Source: Symsagittifera roscoffensis | Lineage: Eukaryota > Xenacoelomorpha > Acoela > Convolutidae | Length of the DNA stretch: 64,000 nt | NCBI RefSeq assembly: GCF_963678635.1 | Contig: NC_087062.1 | Span: forward strand, 43,228,395 to 43,292,394 | Reading direction: 5' to 3' | The notes under the pieces: generated by a model | Database searches by the model: none | Seen by the model: the letters and a program-made list of their open reading frames with translations, nothing else | Told to the model about the DNA's origin: nothing | Translations under genes and position numbers: made by a program | In this document: piece by piece, positions 1-12,200 of the stretch | Numbering within the stretch: position 1 is the first letter of the stretch | Layout of the letters: each line of letters starts with the position of its first letter

Positions 1-1250
1 TTATTTGCGTAGAGTCAGAGTCCTTATTTACTGCGTATAAACATTCTAATCATGGTGAGGTTTCGTCTTTTGCAAGGAAGAATTTTATATTTTGTGGGTG
101 TTCTAGAGTTTTTTTTCGTGTTACCAGTTCAGGTGGTGTGTTTTGACTAAGTGTATCTGGTAAGTTCATAAATTTTGTGGTCTGGATTTGACTTTTTGTG
201 AAAATAAGAAAATTTTTGGCTTACAATCTGTGAATAGAACTGTTGGATGTTTTGATCCAAGCATTAAGAATTCTTAATCTGTTAGTCTATATATTATAGC
301 TGTACATTCACTCATAAGGGTAGAAGGTCTAACTGCTTCTTCTGTAAAAATTCTTTAATTGGCTGATATAGGGTTCATTTTACGTGTACCTTTGTGGTTG
401 TAGAAAAGCTGCGCCGATTCCGAGGCGTCGCATATAGCGTAGAATGGTTGATCTGGGTCTAGAATTGTGCTTGAGAATTGTTCTGTGAGGAGAATTTTTA
501 TTTCTTCGAAGCGTTTTTGATTCTCCGAAGAAAGTTATTAAACGGTCTTTGCTTTAGTTGCATTTTAAAAAAGTATTTACTCAAGAAGTTAAGCATTCCA
601 AGAAATTTTCGGATTTTTTTTTTATTAGACGATGGTTGGAAATGTAATATTGCATCTGATCGGGATTTTAGAAGTGTAATTCTGGTGCGTTAATAATGTG
701 TCCAAAGAATTTTACGCGAGTAGGGAAAAAATGTGATTTATCTGGTGCTGCTTTCATGTTTACTTTTAATAACATTTGGCTGTATTTCTCTAACAGCTTA
801 AACATTTCTTGCTTTGTTTGTGACTGTATGAAAACATTGTCTAAATATGTAATTATATTTTTGCGAAGAATCAGTGGTCTCAAAGTTTTTCACATAAATG
901 CTGACAAAGCTGCTGGTTTTAGTCATTTGCCTTTAGCGAGAAAAATTACGGGGTAGATGAAGGTTTGCTTTATATTGTCATTAAATGGTCTTTTTTTGCT
1001 CGTTGTTTACTGAAAACTGCGTCAAAATTAAGGGGAAGTTGCAGCAGTGAACAAATTTTTCTAACGTCAAATTTAGATGTGGCATAAACCATAGGGTTTG
1101 AACATGGTTAAGAGCTTCTGTTGTTCGTCGTATATTTCGAGATTTGGAATGTTGGCTTAAAGTAGAGAGTTTTTGTAAATTAATCTGTGTTTCTTTTTGA
1201 GCCATTAAAAATAATATTAATAGATAGTTTTTCTTTTAAAATTGTTGAAT
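1..1250 (-). mobile_element. Ty3/gypsy LTR retrotransposon fragment (pol), broken
   Basis: Minus-strand translation shows gypsy-type reverse transcriptase (YLDNVFIQSQTKQEM and KAAPDKSHFF) followed towards the left edge by RNase H-like and post-RNase H sequence. It runs off the window, no LTR is seen, and it is an inactive, clearly decayed fossil with several breaks. Confidence 0.8.
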
Positions 1251-1714
1251 GACAAATGTCTAGTAAATTTAGAATAATACTAATTCAAAATACTTTTTCC
1301 TGTGTGGAATACAATGTTGCATTTGTTGCGCAATATCCTATAAGTCCTAAATGTAGTGTAATTTCGTGTGGTGAATTGTTGTTTACATGTAGAGATATTA
1401 CATGTGCGTTTGTGTCTTTTGCGTAATTGGTAAATGAAATCGTTACTGTCAAAAACTTATGAATTGGTATTATGACGTTTATAGTTTTTGTTTGTTTTTG
1501 TCAAAATTATATTGACTTACTTGATTAATAGAAAAATCATATACATATCCTCTTAATGGTTTCAGATGCTTTCGTTGTTTGTTATATATAGGATAAAACT
1601 TTGAAAAAAAAACGGGGGTTGTTTTCTTAACACTTGGAAGAATGTTAGAGATGTATTACTTAGTTTGTATATTTATCGTTGATGTGTAATTTACTATTTA
1701 AGATGTTTATAGTT

Positions 1715-4560
1715 GGAGAAAAACTTAAGCGCAGTTGCTCATACAACGGAGCTTCCAAAGGTTTTTTTGGTCTCAGAACCTCAGATTTGAGGTTAGTCAT
1801 TAGGAAAAAACGACGCTCAAGAAGGAGAAAATTCTGGGACGCAGACGCTCAAGAAGGAGATTTTTGCACAATCTCTTATTTTTTTTCGATTGAACCGAAA
1901 ATCTCAGACTTGGGAGAATAGTTTTCTAGAAACAAAGAAGTTTCAAAAAAGTCGAAGATTTGAGATTTTTTCTTCCGAGATTCAAAACTTTCAGTGTAGA
2001 AAACTGGAGCTCAGCCGTTCAATCCGGCGAGCTTCACACAACCTAGTGAACTATCTTTTTTTAAAAAAAACTAAGTATCTCAGATTTGAGGGTAGTTTCG
2101 AGAAAATTCGTAACCCGGTCAAAAAACGATTATTTGACTTTGCGAATGCAAAGAGTTTAAGAAAAAAAAACATGGCATAGACACGTAGGCTAGGCAGCTG
2201 CAAATAACCTGTTCTTTCGGTTGAACTCAAAATCACAGTTTTGAAAGGGTAGTTTTTCGACTTTGCCGAGCGCAACAACTTTTGCAAAACAGTTTTTGAG
2301 CGTAGCAGCTGACAACGGAAAATTTCACGCAGCATCCTAGCATCCTAGACCATTACTTCTTGTATAAAAAAAACTGACTTGGCACACAGACAAGGGAGTA
2401 GTACACGACCTTTTTTTGACCCTAAACAGTCAAAAATTCAAAAATTAGATTTTTCTGGGAGCCATGTTTTCGTTTAAAAAAATGATTGTTGCCGCTCATG
2501 CAGAGAAGGTTCACAAAATTTTTTTTTTATTTAACTCAAAATTTCCGATTTGAATTGATAAAACTTGAAAAAAGATGAAACCATTCAAAAAAGTATTCAC
2601 ATAACCGAAACTTTGACTTTTCCGAGTGCCACATTTCTTTGTGAAGAAAAACTTGAGCGCAGTAGCTCATGCAAGGTACTTTCCTAGCACCTACTTTTTT
2701 TACTGAACGCAGAAACTCAGATGTGCAAAGGCAATCTTGAAGAAAAAACAAAAAAAAAACCAAAATACGGAAAAAAAACAATGAGTTTTCCGAGCTCCAA
2801 TACTTTTTATAAATAAAATAAAGGTAAGCGCATGGGCAAGGGAGCCAAAAATAACCAGTTTTTTTTCTCTTTGGTTGATTTCATAATCGCGGTTTTGGTA
2901 GAATAGTTTTTGGGAAATTCAAAAAAAGTATAAAATCCAAAAATCTCAGCTTTGTGTGTCGTTTTGAAGAAAGTTCAAGAAAATTCAAAAACGGTCAAAC
3001 AATCAAAAATTCAAACAATCAAAATTTTAAGAATTAGGAGAACAGTTTTTAAGAAAACAGTAAAAATTCCAAAAAAAAACATTCAGAAAACAAAAAACGT
3101 GACTTCCAAGAACCAACTCTTTTTGTTTAAATTAATTGGCTTGAGCGCTTAGGTAGAGGAGTTTTGTACACAGCCTTTTTTTCGGTAGAGCTCAAAATTG
3201 GCGTTTTGGAAGGGTTACATTTGAAGTAACTCAAAAAGCTTTATAACACGATTTAAAAAGTTCAAAAATTGTCTTTTTCAGGGGCAAGAATTTTTTTAGT
3301 TGAAAATTTTGCGATCATCCGCTTAGGCAGGCGAGCTTCACAAACCAACTTAGTTTTTCGATTGAAACCAAAATCTGTTTTGTGAGGATAGTATTTTAGA
3401 CTCTTCAAAAAAAGTCAAAACACGGTCAAAAACCACAAATAATACTTTTCGACGAGGTTAAGTATAAATCTATTTTTGTTTTAAAAAAATTCAGTGTATC
3501 TCTACGTTCGGGAGCTCCCCATAACCCGTTTTTTTCCTTGAACCTAAATTATCAGACTTCGGAGGATAATTTTCAAGACAGACAAAAATTTTCAAAAACA
3601 GTGGCTAAAAAATCTAAAATTGGATGTTACCGACGAATTTACGCGTAGTCTATTATACAGGGTATCTTCATAAAACCTATTTTTTATTGAACCTAAAATT
3701 TCAGCTTTGGGTGGACTGTTTTCAAGACAGCAAAAAAGTTCAAAATCGGTCAAAAAATTGAAAAGTTGGCTTTTCTGAGTGCCATAATTCTTTCAGTACA
3801 AAAAAATGAGCAGAACCGCGCATTCAGCGGAGTTTCACACAGACTATTCTCCAGTTTGAACTCAGAATCTCAAATTTGAAAAGGTTATCTACAAGAAAAA
3901 ATAAAATATTCAAAATTCAATCAAAAATTAGTTATTTGATTTTTCCGAGGACCAATAGTTGTTCTTTAAAAATGACATAGTCGCTTAGGCAGGTGAGCTG
4001 CCAACAAACTGTTTTTCCTATTGAACTCAAAACCGCAGCGTTAGGTACTATGAACTATAATTCAACAGCCTTTTGAGAGCGAAAAGATCAAAAATAAGTC
4101 AAAGACGAACAAACAAATTAACATCAACTTCCGGCTTTCAGATTTATGCTACCGATACCATTAACTTTAGATCTTTTTGAGACGATGAATGAAATCTTTA
4201 ACAGCCACGAATCAAATCTCTTTGTTGTATTTTCTGGTGTATATATAGTAATATGCTTACTGCTTTCGGCGGAACCTTTAATTTATGACTGACTTGGCGG
4301 AATTGTACAAGAGAAAAATCAAGTTGCCATAAACAATCAAACTTCAAAATTAGACAATATTTTGACCATCACTTCATTCTTCAAAAAATACGGTTTATCC
4401 GCTTATGCAGAGAATATCATTAACACCGGTTCTTGCCATTGAACTCTTGTTCTCACAATTTTGGCAGGTACTTTTTTTTAAGTTTCCAAATAACTGTCTA
4501 AATTTGGACATTTTCTGAAGCCATAACAATTTCTTTTTACTAACACAAGGGCTTACGCAC
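1715..4560. repeat. diverged tandem satellite, period about 155-195 bp
   Basis: A phrase like gagcttcacacaacc, followed by a T-run, then ttgaactcaaaatctcag, recurs near 1745, 1855, 2030, 2195, 2390, 2500, 2670, 2834, 3150, 3325, 3505, 3660, 3822, 3988 and 4403. Monomers are strongly diverged and no open frame is conserved. The same family, in better condition, reappears at the right edge. Confidence 0.8.
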
Positions 4561-6080
4561 TAGACCTACTTAAAACTTTTAATTTTTGAGAAATAAAAAA
4601 AAAAAAACAGGGTTAAACAGTTCGAAGACCGTCAGGGTAAAATGAGACTGAGGGAATCTGCGGCACACAGGGGCGAAGCTGGTCTTTCCACCGACTTTGT
4701 GAAACAGGCGCCAATAAAATGAGCACTAATATTTGCTATTTAGATTGGGAAAAGTGGCCATGTAGAAAACGTGGCCTTGTAGTATCACACTATGCTCTCC
4801 ACTTGCGTAAATAAATAATAATTGTACAGCCTTTGTACAATGACTAACTGATAGCTATCAACACGAAGTGACCGATAGCTGTCACCTTAACGCAGCAACT
4901 CCTACTAATGCTCTCTACAAATGCAAATCCAGAATCATCAGGTCAAATAGATAGAATTAAATTTATAGATAATAAACTTCTTTACAATCAAAACTGAGAA
5001 ACTGCCAACAGAAAATTGGAAAGTATCAATGAACTCAAGAAATCCAACACAAAAAACAATTTAGAGCTGAAAATTTGTAAAACAATTCGAAAAAAAACAG
5101 CGTTTGCAATCACTGTTTGAAATTCAAGAAACTTTGATGATTGGCAATTTTTTTTCTGCCAACCCAATTAGAAAAAACTGGCTCAATAGTAACTGTATTA
5201 TTGCGCTGGGAACTCTAAACAAAAATAGAATTCGACTCTCAAAATTAAAAGTCAATAGCGTTTTTTGCGCAAATAGCAGTTTTGTTATTAGAGAGCACAA
5301 TTGCCTTTCTTTAGCACACTAACTTAATTTAAAAAAAGAAATCGACAAAACATGATGAAAAATTTATGACGTTTTCCTGGGAAAACAAGTCTTCACTTCG
5401 TTCATTGACACTTAATAATCACATTGAAATTTACAATTTAGGATACAGATTATTTATTCATAAGTTCATTCTCAAAATTTACAAATCAAAAAGCTCACAC
5501 ATTGCAGTTGGATTGTATTTGAATTACGGGGAAAAATAATTGCTCAAATCGAAGGTTGAACTTCCAAACTATTGATTGTTTATAAATGTACATAATGTTG
5601 CAGAAATATTCAAAAAAGAAAAAAAAACAATCGATACATTTACCGAATTTTCTTCAAACAATTGCACTATCTGCACTGCACTTTCCAAGAGCGAATAGTA
5701 ATGAAATACCACTTTTTACAAACAATTTTGATTAAAACTAAAGAAAACAGGTTTATTCGACAAAACTCTCGGAGCTGTTATCGCGAGATTCATATCGCAT
5801 TCATTTAAGTATTCCATAGGCTTAAATTTACAAATCAGGCATTTAATATAGAGCCACTACAATATGCTGTCACTCTAATCTACAGCTAACTCGAACTTTT
5901 ATTTACGAGAGCGAATTTAATAAAATGCTTTGAGCACATAAAAGCGCAAAAAGAACAGCCGAAAGCTACATTATAACTATTATTAATTAATTTCACAATT
6001 TTCATCAAAAAGAATTGTCTTGTAATGTGACCTCCATTATATCAATTGAAGTAAGTTCACAGATTAGACGTGATAGAAGA
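4560..6080. other. MADD downstream region, no gene seen
   Basis: AT-rich with small hairpins, for example ttgtacagcctttgtacaa near 4832 and a gatagctatca / tgatagctatc-like pair near 4850-4885. One 72-codon frame at 5104-5322 has no recognisable content. The MADD 3' UTR should occupy its right end. Confidence 0.5.
5898..5903 (-). promoter_or_regulatory. candidate MADD polyadenylation signal
   Basis: AATAAA on the minus strand about 180 nt after the MADD stop. Another AATAAA lies at 5752-5757. Neither is proven; the nearer one is the simpler choice. Confidence 0.45.
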
Positions 6081-6083
6081 TAT

Positions 6084-6274
6084 TTACTGCTTGCGAACTG
6101 ATGGTGGGGAGCTAGGGGACGCACAGCTGTTCCGGTTTGTGCTTCCTTGGGAAGTAGGAGGGGACACGGGCGATGCTGCGGCTACCATTGAGAACACACA
6201 CAGAACTGCGTAGCAAATCTCGTTGGCCTGGGCCGACTTGTATTTGCGCACAATCACTTCGCGTCTCTCGGGAA
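6084..6274 (-). CDS. MADD: MADD last exon with stop codon
   Basis: Acceptor attcgcgtttcag. The first complete codons read [19 protein letters not shown], then [13 protein letters not shown], matching [20 protein letters not shown] and CYSVLCLFSYVAA. A Ser/Pro tail of about 30 residues ends at a TAA at 6084-6086. About 115 bp spanning its acceptor is repeated twice, as an inverted repeat, near 13.4-13.9 kb. Confidence 0.95.
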
Positions 6275-9200
6275 CTGAAACGCGAATGGGATTTCAACAA
6301 GGCTGTCATTCTTTTGAAAAGCAAATAGAGTAAGCCATAAGCTTACAAAATTCTGCAAAATCTTACAAAAGGCTTTCAAAAGATCCACTAATCCTGTTTA
6401 TAGTAACAAATTTTGAGACGAAAATAAACTTAATTCCAAGCTGCAAATAGGAATGACTATGATTGACGTTTTGAGCAAAAAGAGCATATTTTTCGCTAAC
6501 TATTTCAATGGTTTTTTGCCGGCCAAATTAAATATACTTTTTTTTTTAGTCAACCAGCCAGGAGGCCTAACTCGGAAGTTAATTATTTAGGTTAACATGA
6601 GCGCATATATTCAGCGCCCTTTTAAGCTATGACTTACTTGCAAGAGCTCACCTTACAAATTGCAGCGCACGTGCGATTTGAACCAGCAATCATGTGATTG
6701 CTGGGCACCATCACTACCCGAGCGCCACAATGCCACTAGTCAACCTTCTAAAACCTAGCCAACCTAGAATTTTTCTGCAATCCCTGTTTTGCTGGTTGGA
6801 ATTGTATTTTCAGTTAGATTTTGCATAATAATTAAAAAGCTCTAAGTAACCAACAACTCAGTTTGTTCATAACACTTAGACGGACCACAACTTCATGAAA
6901 ACAAACAGATCTGCTTGTAGATATAAAAAAGTTTTTTTTTTAAAAATTGAGTGACATCTTACCATACTCTTGAAGAACAAATCTTCCTTTCTTGGTGTTA
7001 CACTTCTTTATATCTCTCAAATCGATGAAAGTCTAAAAGACAATTAAACCAAGTTAGCGTAAGACTCTCACTTTTGTTGTAATAACCATGAGGGCATGAA
7101 AATTGTGTTTTTAACCTTTTGGCCACTGAAGTCTAGCGATATTCCGTCTAAGGTGACTTGCAAGACACCGCAAGCTCCTGTCGACACGTCTTCTACGCAG
7201 AACTCTCCTCCAAGTTCTTAATACACATTCATAACTAACTAATGTCTCGTGAAAACTCATTAACGTCAACATTGTTACTCACACGAAGCGCATAGGATAA
7301 CATTCTCTAGGGCTTCCAAACAATTATCTTCTCAATATAAAACTCTCATGAGTTTAAAATAATTCTATACCTGGAGTCTCGTTGCGTATCCTGGTAGCTG
7401 CCCTCTCCATGCTGTCCTTTATAGCATAGTAGAGCTGTTTGCACTTCTTCGTGTAGTATTTGGAGAGTAGAGTATCACACCCATGTCTCTTCCACAGACA
7501 GAGTACCTTGGTGGAGGGTGAGTAGGACATATTGATGAGTTTCTCGTAGAACATCCTCTCGCAAATCACCCCGTTGCCACTCCGCAAAATTACACTGTCC
7601 TCGCATACCTGGACAAGAGAAAACAACTAATTGAGTTTGCAAGTGAAAAAGTCACAAACATGCTTCAGAGCTACACTTCGATGACAGATAGAAACAATCA
7701 ATAAACAAAGACAATCGAAGATTGGAACAGAGCAATGAACGCAAATAAACAAAAAAATACCGACTTTCTTGAAAAAAAATCTCAACTTTCGAATTTCAAA
7801 GAAAAAATAGATGCCCTTTAAGCTCTTTGAATTTCTAGAACAAATTATGACTGGCGCTTTTTTGATAACATGAACCAAACTAGAGAAAACTGGATGAAAA
7901 GGTAAGTTTTTATTCCGCTGGAAATCTGAAAACTAAATTCCACTTTCGAAACTAGAATCGTTCACGCTTTCTCGCGCGATTTTCACGTTCGTATTTGGAG
8001 AGTGCTATTTACGTCACTTTCATCAGATGGAATTCAATTGAACTCAAAAAATGCATAAATACCTAAGTGCATTCATAAATGCATTAATATGTATGAATGC
8101 ACTTCTGTAGTTATTAGAGACTTTTCCTGAAAAAAAAAAAAAAAAAAAAAATCAGCAAAACCTATTAAAGAGTCTTCACTACGTTCATTACTCTTAAAGT
8201 TGAACGACGTACTATCCATGCTTTGTAATTGATATTTCATGAGTTTTAGACGAAGTACATGTGTGTACACATATTATAAAAGACGATTTTTTTTTGGAAG
8301 AGTATGTTTTTGCTCTTTCACACATGTTCTTTCACGACAAGGCATGAATGAAAAATGAAATATTAGAACGCATGAATGAGAAAATAAATATATCATTTGC
8401 ATAGTTTCGCGCACTTTTCACAATTTTCCGTGCTCTTTTTTTGAACGAAGCCCGATTATAACAACTGAAAGAGCAAAAATGGCTCTTTTTCCTTTTCCCC
8501 CTGTTCCCACCAAATTTCTGTTCTCACCAACCGATTAACATGAAAATTGGCATGCGGACTAATCGGGCCATGACAAACATATTTGGTCTTGCTAATTAAC
8601 CTTATAAAGCCACTCATTACATCATGAAAATGATGCTCATACGAGGTGGGGAAGGGGGGAAGGAAAAAAGCCGCAAAAACAAACAGAAAGAGCAAACATA
8701 CTCTTCAACAGTTAGAACATAGTTGAAGATGGCCTCGGGCAAAAGAGCCACCATCGGGCACTTCGTGCCCTCGGGCCCGGCTCTTTTTCCCTCGGGCATC
8801 TTTCAACTATGTTCTAACTACTACTAAGGAGAGTAAAATTGACCTCTAGAAAGAGCACATCTCCTTTGTTGTCCACTCCTGCATGGACCACGAAGCACTG
8901 TCTCTTCAACTGTCGGCTCACTGGAGGCTTCAAGTCAATATCATTGCCAGCCTAAAACCATTCAAAATCATAGAGAATTCAATTAATGGGTACATAACTT
9001 CAATTTTCAATCGATTCAGTCAACCAAGCAATCAGACAGTTATAGTTGAGGAAAACTTCATGCATTAACAAAGGCAATTGATAATTCAGTCTCATCGTTC
9101 TAAATTATTTCACGAGCGAATTGCATGATTCTCACGAGATAATTGAGTCTGTCCAGCAGATCGTTGACCTCTTTGCTGAAACCTAGCCCAATGTGCGACC

Positions 9201-12200
9201 TGCCGAGGAGTCTCCTGGCCTTTTTCTTGATGTCTTTCGGGTTGAGTTTCATCGCCAGCATGAAAGCTATCATATTATGAAGAGTGGTGGAGAGCAGACG
9301 ATCTTCCTCCGCCTCGATCCTTTTTTGTTCATCTAATCCCAGCGTCTTATATCTGAAATGAGATAGAAAAAACTGTTGTTTTTCACCTTTCAGAAAGACT
9401 ATCAACTTTAAGATTCCATTGTAATAATTGACCGCTGACTATATGAAGATTTATGCAGTTTGTTTTCGAACAAGCAACCGATTTCGCAATGACTTCTAAT
9501 TCACGAAGATACCGCATTATCGACAGGCGAAACTGCATTCGCGTAGACACTCAAAAAACAACACTTTCGAAGTTCTGGAAAATACAAGCTGCACCAGGCA
9601 AAAATAAGCTTCTAGATACTACGAAGTTTATGTTTAGTCTACGGAAATCAGCCACGAATCACCTGCCATATCAAACAAACCACTTCTAATAGAGATATAA
9701 TACTTTCAACCATGACTTATTAGTAAAAAGATAGCCAGACAGAATGTTCCGGCCACATTCATAAAAAATATAGATAATAAAAATGTTTTTTTTTTCAAGT
9801 TAGTGTCGTTTTTTTCCAAGTTAATGTCGTGTGCGGCGATAACTATACAAACGCGCAGAAAGTTAGTGACTTAGGCATAATCCACAACAATTTCCTTCAA
9901 AAAATGAAATCAGAGGCGAAGCGGAGCTTTGCACCACTTGCCATATCACATAAAATAGCATTGCAAGCTAGCACACAGGAAAGAAAAGACAAAAACATGA
10001 AAAAATTTAGAAAACCACAACTAAGAAAATCCACATTGTTGTCTCAAATGCCGTTCTAATTGCGGAAAACCCATCCAGAAACACAAAAAACGGCGTTTAA
10101 CGAACAATCGAAAACAATTATCGAGCGGGAACAGAGCCGACAAAATTTGAGTAAATTCCAGTAGAACCAAATACAAAATTATGTCATGAACTTTTAAAAT
10201 TTCAGCATTTTGGCCAATCCATAAAAACTGTGTTTTCATTGAACGACCCAAAATTAAGTCACTAAACCGATAAAAATATAGACCAAAAAATCTTCGCCCG
10301 AATAAAGTTTGTAAGTCAAACAACAAAAAATAAAAAACGTAATACAAATTCAAGTTTAGAAAAATTAAAATTACCAACTGCAGGATTCAATCAAAGCACT
10401 TAAAGCAACTACAATGAAAACTCCGTACAATAAAAAAACGATTCAAAGATATGGCAACTAAGCCGACAAAACATAGGTAGACAAATAAAAGGCCGAAAAT
10501 TTCACTTAAAACAGAGTAGCACCCGTATGAAAAAAAAACAGGTTCTGATCAGATTCAAATCAGAACATTTGTCATCCCGAGCGGATTTGATACCTTCAGG
10601 CTAAATGTACCGGAGATGCTAGTAAATTTGAATTCATTGTGAATCAAGGTTCTACAAGGAGATGAGTCCTGTGAACAAAGTTATATACGGGCAGTCTAGT
10701 GCCCGGTTGCAATTCCCTAGCTAATCGCAAGGGAAATAACAAAAGTAATTCAAAAATGTTTCTATTATTTGCCACGGGAAATCAAAATGAAGCTTCCAAA
10801 ACTGGTTTTTGTGGAGTAAAGCAAAGTTTTCCGCCATTTGAATGAAACATAGCCAACAGGAGAGTTAGATGAAAATTTTTCAACTTTCGAAGAAAAAAAT
10901 CTATTAGGATACAGTTTGTTGAATTTCAAAAAATTTTCCTGAGTGGGACTTGTTTCTGAAAAATAAACTCAATAATAAAAACTGGATCAATGAGTTAAAT
11001 TTCAATTCCACACTGGAAAATCTAAAAATAAAAATCCACTTTTGAAACTAGAAGTCTTTCATGTATTTTCGCGCCAGTTTCGCTTTCGTAATGTAATTTG
11101 AGAAAGCAATTGTTTATTTTTCAGCAAATGAAAATAAATTAATTGAAAAAGTGCATATATACCTAAGTGCAACCATAGAGCATTAATATTAATGATGCAC
11201 CTCTGTAGTTAGAGCAATTTATGACTGTTTCCTGAAACAATCACGAAAACCTATGTAAGTGAAAATCATTTTATTCTTTTACAGTTAAAGGTCTTTACGC
11301 TCATTGAATTTCAACAACACTTTATGAATGAATCTACTTTTTGACAAAATTAACACACTTTGAGAAAATTGGATGAACTGGTAATTTTGTTAATCCACTG
11401 GGTAATCATTCACGTTTTTTATTACCTTTACACTTTTGCTGTTCGATAATGAAGCGTGCCTTCCTTTCAACAAAAAGAAATGGTTTGAAGTTTCAACAAA
11501 ATCAAAAATTAAACGGCGAAAAATCACGCTCGAGCATGAAAAAAAATCATCGCGACCTAAGTAAGAGCCTTCACTACGTTCAATGACTATAGAAAAAACT
11601 AAACCATTCCGAAGACAAGGTTTTCCCTATTTTCAGGATGATTACCTGGTCATCATCTCAGAAGGACTCTGGTCCATGCCGACAGCCTCTCTCTCAGCAG
11701 CCACTGCATCCAGGAAACAGTCCTCCCAGAACTGCAGGTTGTCCCACAGTGGAGAACGGTTGCTTTCTGATCAATATAAAATCACTGGAGTACTGTCTGT
11801 ATTTATAGACAACCGCGTATTCATACTCGTCAGTAGGCGGACAAATACTGTATTAAGAAACAAATTATGATTTATTAATTTCTTCCTTGTCTCGATTTTG
11901 ATAGATTAATATAGCATTCGTCTGCTTGCTGACGAGTAACTGCTACATAACCAAAATCACAATGCGTAACCCAATAATAAGTCGAAACTGTTCTCTAGTT
12001 TGAAAAGTTCTGATTAAGTCTCTGACTCATGATCGTAATTTCTAGAAGAAATAAATCAGGTCTTATTTTTATGCTATACAAATTACGCCCATGAGTCAGA
12101 GGTTTAATCAGAACAAAAATAGCAAAAAAATTAAATATTTCATTTTTTCCTTGAGTCTCACCTATGACCATTTCGAACAAGTATTTCTTGGGGTTCTCCT

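Noticed and set aside
11995-12160. Continuation of the frame past the MADD exon at 12162
   Set aside because: A good donor (gtgaga) at the conserved position and a matching next exon show that this part is intron.
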